Of a stretch of 64,000 nt of DNA, positions 38,187-47,774 are shown piece by piece. Numbering within the stretch: the stretch's first letter is position 1; each line of letters opens with the position of its first letter. Location of the stretch: positions 685,467-749,466 of the forward strand of contig JABAAE010000001.1 in the NCBI GenBank assembly GCA_014238905.1, in the 5' to 3' direction. The notes below the pieces were generated by a model. That model was not told the DNA's origin and searched no databases. It saw only the letters and a list, made by a program, of their open reading frames with translations. The position numbers were made by a program, and so were the translations under genes. Source of the stretch: Planctomycetota bacterium (GTDB taxonomy: Bacteria > Planctomycetota > Planctomycetia > Pirellulales > Pirellulaceae).

Positions 38187-38432
38187 TCCCACAGGAGCCC
38201 TGAAATCGGATTTGCAGTCGCCGCAACGATTTTCTGACAGGCTATCGTGACGAGGCAACGGATGACATTTGGCTAATCTGCGGTTGCAAAGTTGGCAAAT
38301 CCAAGCCCCAAATCAAGTATTATTACCCACAAATCCCGGTATTTAACTATCATTGGGAGAGAAATCCATCCTTTTGGGTGAAAGGCAATGTGCCCAATTG
38401 GAATCTTTTTTGTGTCGTCAAATTGAAATGAG

Positions 38433-39503
38433 ATGGAAAACAGGCCATTGGAAGACCAGTCGGCGGTAAGGGTACTGATCGTCGACGACCACTTGGAACA
38501 GACGAATCTGATGCGACATGGGATACAGTTTCACGCGTTTCCATTGATCGTCGAATTCGTAGCAACGATTGAAGCTGCCCAAGACTATCTCGCCAAAGAA
38601 GTCCCCGATATCGTGGTCACTGAATTGGTGTTACCAGATGGTGTGGCTGTGGATCTACTTGCCGAGGACCCTGAATCGGCTGACTACCCGGTCGTCATCC
38701 TGACAGATCGAGGCAGCGAGAAAGAAGCGGTTGACGCGTTGAAATCGGGATTCCTGGATTACGTTGTCAAAACCCGACGCAAATGCCAGGAGATAGGGAA
38801 CCTGCTGGGAGAGTCGTTGAAAACTTGGTCAAAAATCCAAAGCGTCCATAAGGCCGAGGTGAACCTCCAACAAACGCTACGTTTGGCTCACAGCATCATG
38901 GATTCACTTCCGGACCCGATTGGAGTACTGGATGACGAGGGCATGCTGATTTTGACCAACCATGCGTGGGACCAGGATTTATCGGAGAATAAATTGTTCG
39001 GCAATGATTGCCAGATCAAGTCGAATTATCTGGATTTTTGCAGGAATTCACTCAATCCAATGGGACGCCGTTTAGCAGAATTAATTGAGTCGGTCGTCGA
39101 AAATCAGGAGGCCACCGATCCGGTTGCCTATCGCGTGAACGAAACCAGCAAGGCTTGGTATTCGTTTGCCGTTCATCCATGCCAAGGCTCTGGCCGGGCT
39201 CGAGCGATCGTGGTTCACCAGGACATCTCGGATCGGAAACGCCTTGAAGGGCACCAACTGGGAAAAGAAAACGCGATCGAGATGATTCGATCGTTAACCC
39301 GGCGGGAAAAGCAGGTGATGGATCTGGTGGTTGATGGAAAACCCAACAAGATGATTGCCCGTTTGCTCGAGATCAGTGTCAAAACGGTTGAGATGCATCG
39401 CGCCAACCTCATGAAGAAACTAAAGATTCGTAGCGTTGCCGATCTGGTTAGGCTTGCGGTGAAAGCCGGAACCCTGATTCGCCCCGTTTTGGTGGAAAAC
39501 TAA
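38433..39503 (+). CDS. Atypical response regulator: receiver (Glu for Asp), PAS, LuxR-type HTH
   Basis: A 356-aa regulator. The receiver domain (about 12-125) has VRVLIVDDH with the acidic pair D18-D19, Thr91 and Lys103, but the phospho-acceptor position is Glu64 (VVTELVLPDG) instead of Asp, so it cannot be phosphorylated in the normal way and may be constitutively active. A PAS domain (about 140-260, LPDPIGVLDDEGMLILTN to VVHQDISDRKRLEGH) follows, and the end is a LuxR/FixJ-type HTH (LTRREKQVMDLVVDGKPNK, KTVEMHRANLMKKL). No kinase is adjacent. It is probably a transcriptional activator responding through the PAS domain. Confidence 0.85.
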   Translation: MENRPLEDQSAVRVLIVDDHLEQTNLMRHGIQFHAFPLIVEFVATIEAAQDYLAKEVPDIVVTELVLPDGVAVDLLAEDPESADYPVVILTDRGSEKEAVDALKSGFLDYVVKTRRKCQEIGNLLGESLKTWSKIQSVHKAEVNLQQTLRLAHSIMDSLPDPIGVLDDEGMLILTNHAWDQDLSENKLFGNDCQIKSNYLDFCRNSLNPMGRRLAELIESVVENQEATDPVAYRVNETSKAWYSFAVHPCQGSGRARAIVVHQDISDRKRLEGHQLGKENAIEMIRSLTRREKQVMDLVVDGKPNKMIARLLEISVKTVEMHRANLMKKLKIRSVADLVRLAVKAGTLIRPVLVEN

Positions 39504-39535
39504 ACCAAACTCATCAGGGACCCGGTACCACCAAG

Positions 39536-39892
39536 TTGAGAAAAACCAATCAGTCACAGATAATCTTGCCACCCAATGCACGATCCACGATGAGAAAATG
39601 GGGAATGATCGGTGGCCTAGCTGTTATGGCTGTGGTTCTGCTGGATGTCGTCTTTTTCCTTAAGAGTGATCCCATGGTGGGTGTTTATCAATTGATCGAG
39701 AAAAAAACCGACTACAAACGCAAGGATTTGATTTGTCTCTCTGCAGGCGATTCCAAAAATCTGACAGGCCAACGCTGTTGGGCCGTTTTTCAAATCAAAA
39801 ACCTCGTGCCTGACAGGATCATTAGGATCAATGCCTGGAGGCCCTTGGCATTTCTCCCTTGGCAAGTTCGGGGATTTGAAGTCGATCCCTAA
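39536..39892 (+). CDS. Hypothetical single-pass membrane protein
   Basis: A frame of 118 codons opening at TTG 39536, or 100 codons from ATG 39590 (MRKWGMIGG). It has one hydrophobic helix near the N-terminus (GLAVMAVVLLDVVFFL) and a soluble rest with two Cys residues (LICLSAG and GQRCWAVF). No family was recognised. It starts 32 bp after the regulator gene and could be co-transcribed with it. Confidence 0.5.
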   Translation: MRKTNQSQIILPPNARSTMRKWGMIGGLAVMAVVLLDVVFFLKSDPMVGVYQLIEKKTDYKRKDLICLSAGDSKNLTGQRCWAVFQIKNLVPDRIIRINAWRPLAFLPWQVRGFEVDP

Positions 39893-40135
39893 GCATACCT
39901 AGAAATCTTAGTCGTCCGTCCGGCCAGATGGGGATTGGGTCCAGCGGTTGGCGATTAGAAATCGATCCGGGGCAGACTTTGCGGGGCAGTATGCCGAGAA
40001 TGGCCGGGCTCAGAAGATGGCGGAACCCCTTAAAAGATGCTTTGAGTCCAGCTGAGGTGGGTTTGAACAGCGATCTCAAAAGTGACTCACCGGATGTTGC
40101 TTTACCGGTCACAGGTTGGATGTGACAAAGGCAAC

Positions 40136-42286
40136 CTATGATTTCTTTTCCTTTTTTGAGCTGCTCTTTTTTGCCGCCGGTTTTTTGTCGGCTGGTTTTT
40201 TGTCGGCTGGTTTTTTGTCGGCTGGTTTTTCCTTGTCAGTCGTTTTCTTACCAGCAATTGGTTTATCTTGCGTCGTATCGTTGCCAGGTTTTTTGACCAG
40301 CACGCCATTGAGCATCCAGCCATCGGGCTCGGTCGTCATCGACCAGCCGATCAAATTTAGATACGGCGCAATTGATTTATCAAAATCCTTGGGAAGTTTT
40401 TTGACATCGAAAAGCCGTTTGTCGCTTTCGTCCTTGAACAGATCCTTGACCATTTTTTCGATTGGTAGCTCGCCCTTGTTCTGTTTGAATAACTCGATAG
40501 CTGCCTTGTAGGGCAGATCTAATCGTTGGACGTAACGCAAGCTTTCAAACGTTGAATTCTTGATCTTGTCGAGTTCCGAGTTGACTTCCTTGTACCATGG
40601 CTGTTCGACTAATTCCGGCATCTTGTCCTGGGATCCCAGCTGGATGATTTCCTCGAGAAATCTAACGTCGGGCGAAATTAATATTTGGTTTTGCTGGACG
40701 GCGTAGCCGACCTCCTGAATAACGCCGACACCAGCGGATTTTTTGGGTTTTTCTTCGAGATCCAGATCATCTCCCAGATCCAGGTCATCCAGTGGGTCGA
40801 TGTCCATTGGATCGGTTTCGCTATCGTCTTCTGTTTTACGGATATAAATCGTTATCGAATCGCCAGCATCGGTTTTGACGATCTTTCGCGAGACGAGATT
40901 TTGATCTTCATTAGCCATGTAACCGTCGAGAGTTTTGAGCACGTCGGCGGCATTTTTTTCAATGTCTACAGCAAATATGAATCGCCGATTTTCTTTTTCA
41001 ACAGGGAACTTTGGGTCACGGACGGCCGTGATGCGATTTCCCAAATTGGCCATCAGATCATCTCTCAGATCAAAGTTTCTCGGCAGGCGAATATTGGTTT
41101 TGAAGCTGTTTAACGCGCGGTTATAGGTTTCTTTTCCATAAAGTTCATCGACCAGATCCTCGGCGGCATCGAATACCTTCAAGAGTTGCAGATGAATGGC
41201 CAGGTAAGAAGCTGAGGACTGTGTTGCCCACCCGGGAACCTCGTTCAAACGGTTCGTTTTGTCAGTGAAATCCAACATCTTTGCGGAGCTGATAAATCGG
41301 TTTTCCGCATCGACGGGAGGGGCATAAACAAATCCCCTTACCAGTGACTCCCTCTTTCCGCCGGAGAACTTGGCGATGCCTGTAATCGATTTGATGGCTC
41401 CGAAGCCAACTTTTTTGAAGGTGCCGATTTGCTGGTCACTGAATTGTTCAGGCCAAATTCGAGCCGCTGCGTCCACGAAGCCAAATCCGTCAACAAACCA
41501 GCGGACCTCATGTTCGGAATATTTGCCATCGGCGATGATCCGTTCCATCGGGATTTTGTATGCCGGATGATCAGCCAACGATTTATTAAGCGATTTGTTA
41601 GCCGATAAGGCTGAAATGATTTTCTTGACTTCTGCGATGTGGTCATTCTTTTCAGTCTTGGGAATGACCGATCCGTAATAAGAAAAAACCCATTTGTCAT
41701 TTCGACCGTAGAAGACCTGCGGTGGACCCGCGATTCCAAACGGATCAGGGAACTCGTAATGGGTTACGTTGGCTCCATCGATGACAATCTCTTTTTTAAG
41801 GGTCACCCCTTTTTGTTTTAGGAGACCGGTTTTGAGCTTCTCCAGAACATTATCAACATCTTCCTTTTTGGTGAACTGGGCAATCGTTACCACGCCAAGT
41901 AAGTTAGGCTTTGGCTGAATCAGGCCAATCGCTACTTCGCCGGAGATGATGTCTTCTAATTCTTTGAGGTCGATTCCAAGTGAGACTTGAGATTTTTTGC
42001 GAATTCGGTTCAAGACTTCCTTGATAAAATCGTCAAGGAAGGCTTTCACATTAGGATCTTTGCTCATTTTTCCGAATGATGTCTCATCAATTTTTCGGAT
42101 CAATTCACTCAGATTCGTTACCGTGACGAACCCCTTTGTCGATTCCGGGAAAAACCGCTCCGTCTGCCCGTGGGCGGTTTTGAAGCTGGAAGACAGCACC
42201 AAAGAAGGCAAGAAAATTGCAGCGACCAACCCGAGAAGAATATTTGCTCGGGTTTTGCGGGAGTCACCCCCAATGTTAATCATCAT
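40136..42286 (-). CDS. Secreted protein of unknown function with Lys/Pro/Asp repeat tail
   Basis: A 716-aa protein with an N-terminal signal segment (about 13-38) and a large soluble part that looks like the DUF3352-type planctomycete secreted proteins (FFPESTKGFVTVTNLSELI near the start). A highly charged stretch DPMDIDPLDDLDLGDDLDLEE lies near residue 500. The C-terminus is low-complexity: three PADKK units then Lys/Ser-rich sequence. In DNA this is a 15-bp tandem repeat. The function is unknown; the basic tail might bind nucleic acid or an anionic surface (inference). Confidence 0.7.
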   Translation of the reverse strand: MMINIGGDSRKTRANILLGLVAAIFLPSLVLSSSFKTAHGQTERFFPESTKGFVTVTNLSELIRKIDETSFGKMSKDPNVKAFLDDFIKEVLNRIRKKSQVSLGIDLKELEDIISGEVAIGLIQPKPNLLGVVTIAQFTKKEDVDNVLEKLKTGLLKQKGVTLKKEIVIDGANVTHYEFPDPFGIAGPPQVFYGRNDKWVFSYYGSVIPKTEKNDHIAEVKKIISALSANKSLNKSLADHPAYKIPMERIIADGKYSEHEVRWFVDGFGFVDAAARIWPEQFSDQQIGTFKKVGFGAIKSITGIAKFSGGKRESLVRGFVYAPPVDAENRFISSAKMLDFTDKTNRLNEVPGWATQSSASYLAIHLQLLKVFDAAEDLVDELYGKETYNRALNSFKTNIRLPRNFDLRDDLMANLGNRITAVRDPKFPVEKENRRFIFAVDIEKNAADVLKTLDGYMANEDQNLVSRKIVKTDAGDSITIYIRKTEDDSETDPMDIDPLDDLDLGDDLDLEEKPKKSAGVGVIQEVGYAVQQNQILISPDVRFLEEIIQLGSQDKMPELVEQPWYKEVNSELDKIKNSTFESLRYVQRLDLPYKAAIELFKQNKGELPIEKMVKDLFKDESDKRLFDVKKLPKDFDKSIAPYLNLIGWSMTTEPDGWMLNGVLVKKPGNDTTQDKPIAGKKTTDKEKPADKKPADKKPADKKPAAKKSSSKKEKKS
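40179..40223. repeat. 15-bp tandem repeat inside the secreted protein gene
   Basis: Three exact copies of GGTTTTTTGTCGGCT, encoding PADKK units on the minus strand. Confidence 0.9.
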
Positions 42287-42479
42287 CGATTACTTGTTAA
42301 AATCTGGGACGTCACCATTGTATCGGCAGCAAACCGGGAGTTTCGTGCAAACTAAATTCTGGATCCACTGAAAACTCTCGATTTCAGAAAATCAAAATTT
42401 ACCAAGCAAGATCCTTTTCCCACATCCGCAAATTTTCTCTAAATTAGCTATTCTTTTCAACCTGAATTGTCATTTTCGC

Positions 42480-43901
42480 ATGCAAACGAGAAATCCCAGC
42501 AATTTTTCCTATGATCCAATTCACGGCTATATTTCTTTTTCCAGTCGGGATTGTGAGGTTTCTGGCCAACTGGAGTCCAGTGAGAAAAACGTCTGTGAAC
42601 GGGATATTATTGATCATCCCTGGCTGCAGCGAATGCGGCACATCCATCAATTACAAACGGCTTGGTGGGTCTTTCCGACCGCAGAGCATACTCGTTTTCA
42701 ACATGTTTTGGGTGCGATGCACCTCGGAGGGCGAGTTGCTGATGCGTTGTATCCTTCCTTAAAAGATAGCTGTCCTGACGTGCCATCGTTGGCATATGTG
42801 CGACTTCTCTTGCGGTGTGCCGGCTTACTACACGACGTTGGGCATGGACCCTTTGGGCACTTTTTTGATTCCCATTTCCTGCAGGATTACGGGCTGACAC
42901 ATGAATCCCTGGGAGCGCATATTATCGAAAATGAATTGGGGAGCCTGTTGGTCGGTTTGAACAAGACGCCTGAATCGAGCTTGCATCCGGAGGAGACGCT
43001 CGTTCCCGCCGACATTTCGTGGTTGATCCAGCGGCCGAACCAGGACAATGATTCAGCAAAACCAAAATGGCTGATTTTCCTCCGTTCGTTACTGAGCGGA
43101 ATTTACACCATTGATAATATGGATTTTGTCCTCCGCGACGCCTATATGTCAGGTTTCAGCCCTCGTTCGTTTGATATCGACAGGCTGATTCAATACTCTT
43201 TTTTTTCGGAACAAGGGTTTACCATTTCGGATAAAGGTATCGACGCGTTGGTACGATTTTTAAGTGCCAAAGCGGACTTGTTCCGTTCGATTTATTTCCA
43301 TCGCACGGTAAGGGGTATTGATTTGATGCTGACCGACTTGTTCAGGGAAAGCAGACCCTTTCTTTTTCCCGGTAACCCGTTGGAAAACCTGGATGAATAT
43401 CTCGATTTTACTGAATCCTCCCTGCTGGTTGATGTCTCTCGGTGGAAACGCAGCAATGATCCAAAACTGCGAAATCTCGGAAATCAATGGGCGTTGTTGT
43501 TGAATAGAAGACTCCATTGGCAAATGGTCTGCCAACGCTCATTTGTTTTCGAAATAGGGGAATCCGAACAAACCAGCATCCTTTCTGATAAAGAAGTTCT
43601 TGCCAAAAAACTAGCCGAAAGATTGCCCTCCGATGTGGGTCCGGCAGACTTTAGGCTGGATGTCGCTCGTCATATTCACCGGCCGAATACCCATGGCCCC
43701 GCCGCTGATCAGAATTTTTTGTTTGATTCTGCCCGGGGTGAGGTACGCAAGCTCACGGCGAATCGGCTTTATCGGCGGCTTCCTTTTTCCCACCACATCG
43801 TGCGGGTTTATGCCCCGTCGATTCGACATGCCGGCGTACTGGCGGCCGCGATCGATGAGCTCTTTGGGGGAGCCGTTGTGGATGATCTGACCAATATGTA
43901 A
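42480..43901 (+). CDS. HD-domain phosphohydrolase (dGTPase/SAMHD1-like)
   Basis: A 473-aa HD superfamily hydrolase. Metal ligands: H in HTRFQHVLGAMHLGG, the HD pair in LLHDVGHGPFGHFFD, and the late Asp in YTIDNMDFVLRDAYMSG, the pattern of the SAMHD1/YdhJ-type family. The N-terminal CERDIIDHPWLQRMRHIHQLQ is the characteristic dGTPase-like opening. A deoxynucleotide triphosphohydrolase role is likely but not proven. It stands alone between divergent and convergent neighbours. Confidence 0.87.
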   Translation: MQTRNPSNFSYDPIHGYISFSSRDCEVSGQLESSEKNVCERDIIDHPWLQRMRHIHQLQTAWWVFPTAEHTRFQHVLGAMHLGGRVADALYPSLKDSCPDVPSLAYVRLLLRCAGLLHDVGHGPFGHFFDSHFLQDYGLTHESLGAHIIENELGSLLVGLNKTPESSLHPEETLVPADISWLIQRPNQDNDSAKPKWLIFLRSLLSGIYTIDNMDFVLRDAYMSGFSPRSFDIDRLIQYSFFSEQGFTISDKGIDALVRFLSAKADLFRSIYFHRTVRGIDLMLTDLFRESRPFLFPGNPLENLDEYLDFTESSLLVDVSRWKRSNDPKLRNLGNQWALLLNRRLHWQMVCQRSFVFEIGESEQTSILSDKEVLAKKLAERLPSDVGPADFRLDVARHIHRPNTHGPAADQNFLFDSARGEVRKLTANRLYRRLPFSHHIVRVYAPSIRHAGVLAAAIDELFGGAVVDDLTNM

Positions 43902-44101
43902 TGCCGCCTGACATGATTGGCTAAAAGCGTGAAGCTCCACCGGGAAGTATAGACCGATTGATCCCGATTTAATCTGAATCACCAGTTCAGAGTGTTCTGA
44001 GCCAACACCCCCCCCTTTTTTTTAAGAAGGGCCGTCGAGAAAAGTGAGGGCTCACTACTGTCATGCTGAAATCCAACGGTGTTTCAAAGTGCTGACATTC
44101 T

Positions 44102-44950
44102 TTAGGTCCACCGTGCTTCATATTCTTTTTTCATAAACGCCAAGCCGTCACGGGAGAGTTGCTCCTCCGATTCGTACATGCGTCTCCAGATCTTTGTTGC
44201 GGCAACCAACTCGGGAAGAGCCAAGCCAAAAGCCTCGATCATTAGCCAGCCATCGTAGCCAATTTCCTTGATCGTATCGAAATTCTCTGCCCATCTGACA
44301 TTGCCGCTTCCTGGTGTGCTGCGATCGTTTTCTGAAATGTGGATATGACAAATCATGTCAGCAGCGCCCCGGATCGCACCAGCGATATCTTTTTCCTCAA
44401 TATTGGCGTGAAAGGTGTCGTACATAATTCGGCAGTTTGCGTGGTCGACATCTTTGGCAAACCGAGCGGCATCACCGTGAGTGTTGAGCAGGTAACATTC
44501 GAAGCGGTTCAGTGCTTCCACGCCCAGCATGACGTTGACGTCTCCGGCATGCTCGGCGACAGCTCGCATGCTTTCCACGCCATATTTCCACTCCAGTTCG
44601 GTTGGGCCAGCTCCTGAAAAATGTCCTAACGCGGAATGATAGGGTCCAACCAGGTGTGTCGCTTGCATCGCGGCACAACAGTCCAGTGCACGTTTGGTTC
44701 CCTCGACACCTTTTTGGCGGATGCTGGCATCGCTGCTGATGGGGTTATCTTCTTCGGTACGCACGGTCACGGCGGTTCGCTCCAGGCCGAGGTCGTCCAG
44801 CTTTTTCCCCCATGCGGAATAATCGAGATCGTAATTGAAAAGAGGAATTTCGACGCCGTCATAACCCATTGCTTTTAAATTTTCGAGAGTTGGCAGCATT
44901 TCGTCATTGATCTCACCGTTCCAAAGCAAGAGGTTCATTCCAAATTTCAT
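44102..44950 (-). CDS. Sugar phosphate isomerase/epimerase (tagatose/psicose 3-epimerase-like)
   Basis: A 282-aa TIM barrel from ATG 44950 (MKFGMNLLLWNG), chosen because GGAG lies 8 nt upstream; ATG 44956 is too close to it. Landmarks: GYDGVEIPLFNYD, the active-site Glu strand LGVEALNRFECYLLN, MYDTFHANIEE, HIHISENDRSTPGSG and WLMIEAFG, closely following D-tagatose/D-psicose 3-epimerases, which use a Mn ion held by two Glu, Asp and His. The substrate is probably a ketohexose. The next minus-strand gene downstream is none (spacer), and the upstream one ends at 45025. Confidence 0.85.
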   Translation of the reverse strand: MKFGMNLLLWNGEINDEMLPTLENLKAMGYDGVEIPLFNYDLDYSAWGKKLDDLGLERTAVTVRTEEDNPISSDASIRQKGVEGTKRALDCCAAMQATHLVGPYHSALGHFSGAGPTELEWKYGVESMRAVAEHAGDVNVMLGVEALNRFECYLLNTHGDAARFAKDVDHANCRIMYDTFHANIEEKDIAGAIRGAADMICHIHISENDRSTPGSGNVRWAENFDTIKEIGYDGWLMIEAFGLALPELVAATKIWRRMYESEEQLSRDGLAFMKKEYEARWT

Positions 44951-45024
44951 TTTCATTTCTCCGTTGGTTAAGAATGGACTCGATTCGCTCTTGCGTGCCG
45001 AAGGTTTTAGACACTCCAAGGGTA

Positions 45025-45690
45025 TTAAAATTCCATCGGTAACAAAGCATCGAGTTGGTCAGCGACCCGGTTCCTCGCGGAATCAAAAAAACTGCATAAC
45101 TCGCGAGGCAAGCGAGGTAGTTTAACACGTTGCATTATTTGATTCAGCCTCCCAAGAAGTTTTTCGTCGCAGGAGTAATCGTAAAGGAATTTCACTTCAC
45201 AAAAACGGCCGATGAACCAAGAAAGATTGGTCGCTGGCTGGGGGGTAACCATCGATACGAGGGCCTCGACCCTCGAGTGGTCCAGAGACTTCATCACCCT
45301 GTAGTAGTATTGGATTGTATCAGGGTGGCGTTTTATCAATTCACTATCGAGAAAAAGTTCGATGAGAATGTGGCCTAGAAAACTGGGCCGAAACCCCGGA
45401 TCTGGCGAGAGTAAATGACGAATCTCGATGGTGAACTGTAATGACAGTTCATTGAATACCGGGGTTTGATGGAACCAATGGTCATCGTAATGATGTTGAA
45501 CGATGCCTTTGGCCAAATTCGATAAATCCGGGTCGTCATCGGTAATAAATCGACTAGCGGATTTGGATCTTGCACGGACTTTTCGGTTAACAACGTTGAG
45601 CCAGTCCGGGACTGCCGTACCTGCAATAAAAAATGGCTCGACCGCCGCGGAGTCCTTCAAAAATTGAAACGCGTGAGAAAAATAATTCAT
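45025..45690 (-). CDS. Conserved hypothetical protein (AcpH-like helical protein)
   Basis: A 221-aa soluble helical protein starting MNYFSHAFQFL, with FIAGTAVPDWLNVVNRKVRARSK, IVQHHYDDHWFHQTPVF, LSPDPGFRPSFLGHILIELFLDSEL and WFIGRFCEVKFLYDYS. The many His/Asp residues in the early helices (HxxxD patterns) recall acyl-carrier-protein phosphodiesterase-like proteins, but I cannot assign activity. Similar proteins with an AGTAVPDWL motif are common in planctomycetes. It is 74 bp upstream of the epimerase on the same strand. Confidence 0.65.
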   Translation of the reverse strand: MNYFSHAFQFLKDSAAVEPFFIAGTAVPDWLNVVNRKVRARSKSASRFITDDDPDLSNLAKGIVQHHYDDHWFHQTPVFNELSLQFTIEIRHLLSPDPGFRPSFLGHILIELFLDSELIKRHPDTIQYYYRVMKSLDHSRVEALVSMVTPQPATNLSWFIGRFCEVKFLYDYSCDEKLLGRLNQIMQRVKLPRLPRELCSFFDSARNRVADQLDALLPMEF

Positions 45691-45866
45691 TAGCCTACTG
45701 TTGGGCCGTCATTCCATTAGCGGTAACTGAGCTAATGGGTGCCCATCGATGGAGAATTGTGGATACAGCGATTTGGATGCTCTGGCCATTCTTCGAAAAG
45801 GACCATGACCCAAAAATGGTCGCGATCATAGTGGATCGCCATTGAAACCAGACCGAAAATCAGGTT

Positions 45867-46757
45867 TTAATTCGATTCCTTACTGCGATGTTTGACCATT
45901 CTGATTTCGTTACCCGACTCATTATAGGTAACCGAATTCATAAACGTTCGTATCAACAGCAGGCCGCGTCCCGAGGGTTTTCCCAAGTTTTCGGTATTCG
46001 TGGGATCAGCGATCAAATCAGGAGTGTAGCCTGGACCCTCATCCTTGACGAAAAGCTTGATGCAGGTTTCTGAGATTTCAGCATCCACTTTCACTCGACG
46101 GTCACAAAACGGTTTGATTTGATTTTTCTTGACGATCTCCTGTTCATAGGCTGATCCATCACCGACGTCCCGTAATCGGGAGTCAACTTCAAGATTTCCA
46201 TGATGCATGGCATTTAATAACGATTCATCCAGGGCGACGCCGATCCGTAGTCGGTCGGTTTCATCCCAGGCGGTCATGTGGCTTTGCAGGTGTTCGATAG
46301 TAGGGGCGATCAGGCTGCCTTCATTTTCCAGGCAAAAAGAAATTTGGGATTTGGTAATTCGGCTGAGAACTTTTTGGGAGTGCCGCCTTTGCAGGGAAAC
46401 AGACAAGATACTTCGGGAAATGGAAACCAGATCCCGCGACATTCTGCTTTTGGGGCAGTAGCTTGAAGCACCTTTGCGAAGTGCTTCCATCGCCATTTCT
46501 TCGCTTCCCTGCGAAGTAATAATCACCACCGGGACTACCGGATACAGTTGACGCATTTTGGTGACCAACTGAAATCCGTCCATTTCGGGCATTCGCATGT
46601 CGGAAATGACCAAGTCAGGCATGCGATTTTCAATGAACTCTAGTGCCTTTAACCCATTTTCGCAGACATCCAGTTTCCAATTGGTCTGTTTTAAAAGGAG
46701 TGCCGAGATTAATTTTCGGTCAACAGCAGAATCATCAACAACCAAAACGCTTGTCAC
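45867..46757 (-). CDS. Response regulator with HATPase (anti-sigma/RsbW-like) output
   Basis: A fusion of a normal receiver domain and a histidine-kinase-like ATPase. From GTG 46757 (VTSVLVVDDS; GGAG 7 nt upstream) the receiver has the DD pair, the phospho-acceptor Asp in ISDMRMPEMDG and Thr/Lys in VIITSQG and SYCPKS. The C-terminal HATPase_c domain has the N-box-like DESLLNAMHHGN, DEGPGYTPDL and GRGLLLIRTFMN. There is no H-box, so it is not an autokinase. RsbW/SpoIIAB-type kinases and anti-sigma factors share this ATPase, so partner-switching control is likely. An ATG at 46787 is an alternative start. Confidence 0.82.
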   Translation of the reverse strand: MTSVLVVDDSAVDRKLISALLLKQTNWKLDVCENGLKALEFIENRMPDLVISDMRMPEMDGFQLVTKMRQLYPVVPVVIITSQGSEEMAMEALRKGASSYCPKSRMSRDLVSISRSILSVSLQRRHSQKVLSRITKSQISFCLENEGSLIAPTIEHLQSHMTAWDETDRLRIGVALDESLLNAMHHGNLEVDSRLRDVGDGSAYEQEIVKKNQIKPFCDRRVKVDAEISETCIKLFVKDEGPGYTPDLIADPTNTENLGKPSGRGLLLIRTFMNSVTYNESGNEIRMVKHRSKESN

Positions 46758-47136
46758 AGCAAGGCTCCAGAGTTTGGCTGGAAGCAATCCAGCGAAACCG
46801 AATTTCCAAGTTTATTCAGATAAGACACTCTATTGTATCGGCAACTTTGGGCTTTGGACAATTGAGGAATTGGGACAATTGGTTAAATTCAGGGTGTCAG
46901 GCCACTATATTTTTTTTTGCTGAATCGACAATTGAGGATTCTGCTGTTGGCCGAAAACGGATCGGTGATCGGTCGTAGGGGCAAGATGACTGGCAAGATG
47001 ACTGGCAAGACGCGCTGAAACCAGATTTGAAGGGCAGTCCATCGATGAGCTCGCTTCAGATTGAGAGGTGAATTGGCGAACTGCCGTTTTGCTGCGCGAA
47101 CGCCATTCCCGCACGTGCATCGTCTATTAAGCAGGA
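46758..47136. other. Spacer with short tandem repeat
   Basis: About 380 bases with no convincing ORF on either strand. It holds a 12-bp duplication at 46981-47004. If the ATG at 46787 is used, the first 30 bases are coding. Confidence 0.45.
46981..47004. repeat. 12-bp tandem duplication
   Basis: GCAAGATGACTG twice head to tail, followed by a partial third copy. Confidence 0.85.
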
Positions 47137-47661
47137 CTACTTCATCGCTTCGGTCCGCGTCCATTGAGCGTTCGGTCTTGGGCCCTTGGGTCCGGTGAGT
47201 GTCTTGCCATCCAACATGAAATGAGATCCGAGGCCAATGCCATTCCATTTCGAGAATGCAACGATTCGACCGTTGTCGGATATGGCGTAAAGGCCTGTCG
47301 TCATGTTGCCATTGAAGTCCGTGCTGAAGGAGCCATCGGCTCCAAACACGATATGGTGTCCGTCGCCATCAACGGACATCCAGGTACCCGCCAGCTCACC
47401 GTCGGTTCTCTCGCCGTAGTGCCAGGCGGATGTGTCATTGTAGTTCGCGATGCGTTGATCAAGGTCTTTGCGTGTCACGGCGGCCGCAGCGGTACCACTT
47501 TCAACGGCAGCCTGTCCTGTCGCACTGCTATTATCCGCGGACTGCTCCCGGCCCGCGGATGATTGGTTGCTCGACGAGTCGCGATCGGCCTGCGGCACGT
47601 CGGTCCTGCATGCTGTACAGAAGAAGACCGACAGAAGTAGAAACCCGAGTGCTCGTAGCAT
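47137..47661 (-). CDS. Putative lipoprotein of unknown function
   Basis: 174 aa from ATG 47661 (MLRALGFLLLSVFF; GAGGG about 9 nt upstream). A signal peptide with lipobox FCTAC is followed by a Ser/Ala/Asp-rich linker (about 25-65), then a small beta-rich domain with repeated turns (AGTWMSVDGDGHHIVFGADGSFSTDF). The composition is richer in Gly, Ala and Asp than most neighbours, and it lies in a gene-poor tract, so recent acquisition is possible. No family was recognised. Confidence 0.6.
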   Translation of the reverse strand: MLRALGFLLLSVFFCTACRTDVPQADRDSSSNQSSAGREQSADNSSATGQAAVESGTAAAAVTRKDLDQRIANYNDTSAWHYGERTDGELAGTWMSVDGDGHHIVFGADGSFSTDFNGNMTTGLYAISDNGRIVAFSKWNGIGLGSHFMLDGKTLTGPKGPRPNAQWTRTEAMK

Positions 47662-47774
47662 AGCGTGGACCCTCTGTAAAACGTTCAAATTGACCGAACC
47701 GAAAGTTGCTCACATTGTTTGAGCGGCGAAACGTCGCGGACCAGGCGTGGTAATAAGCCGTTGCCTGCACCGGT

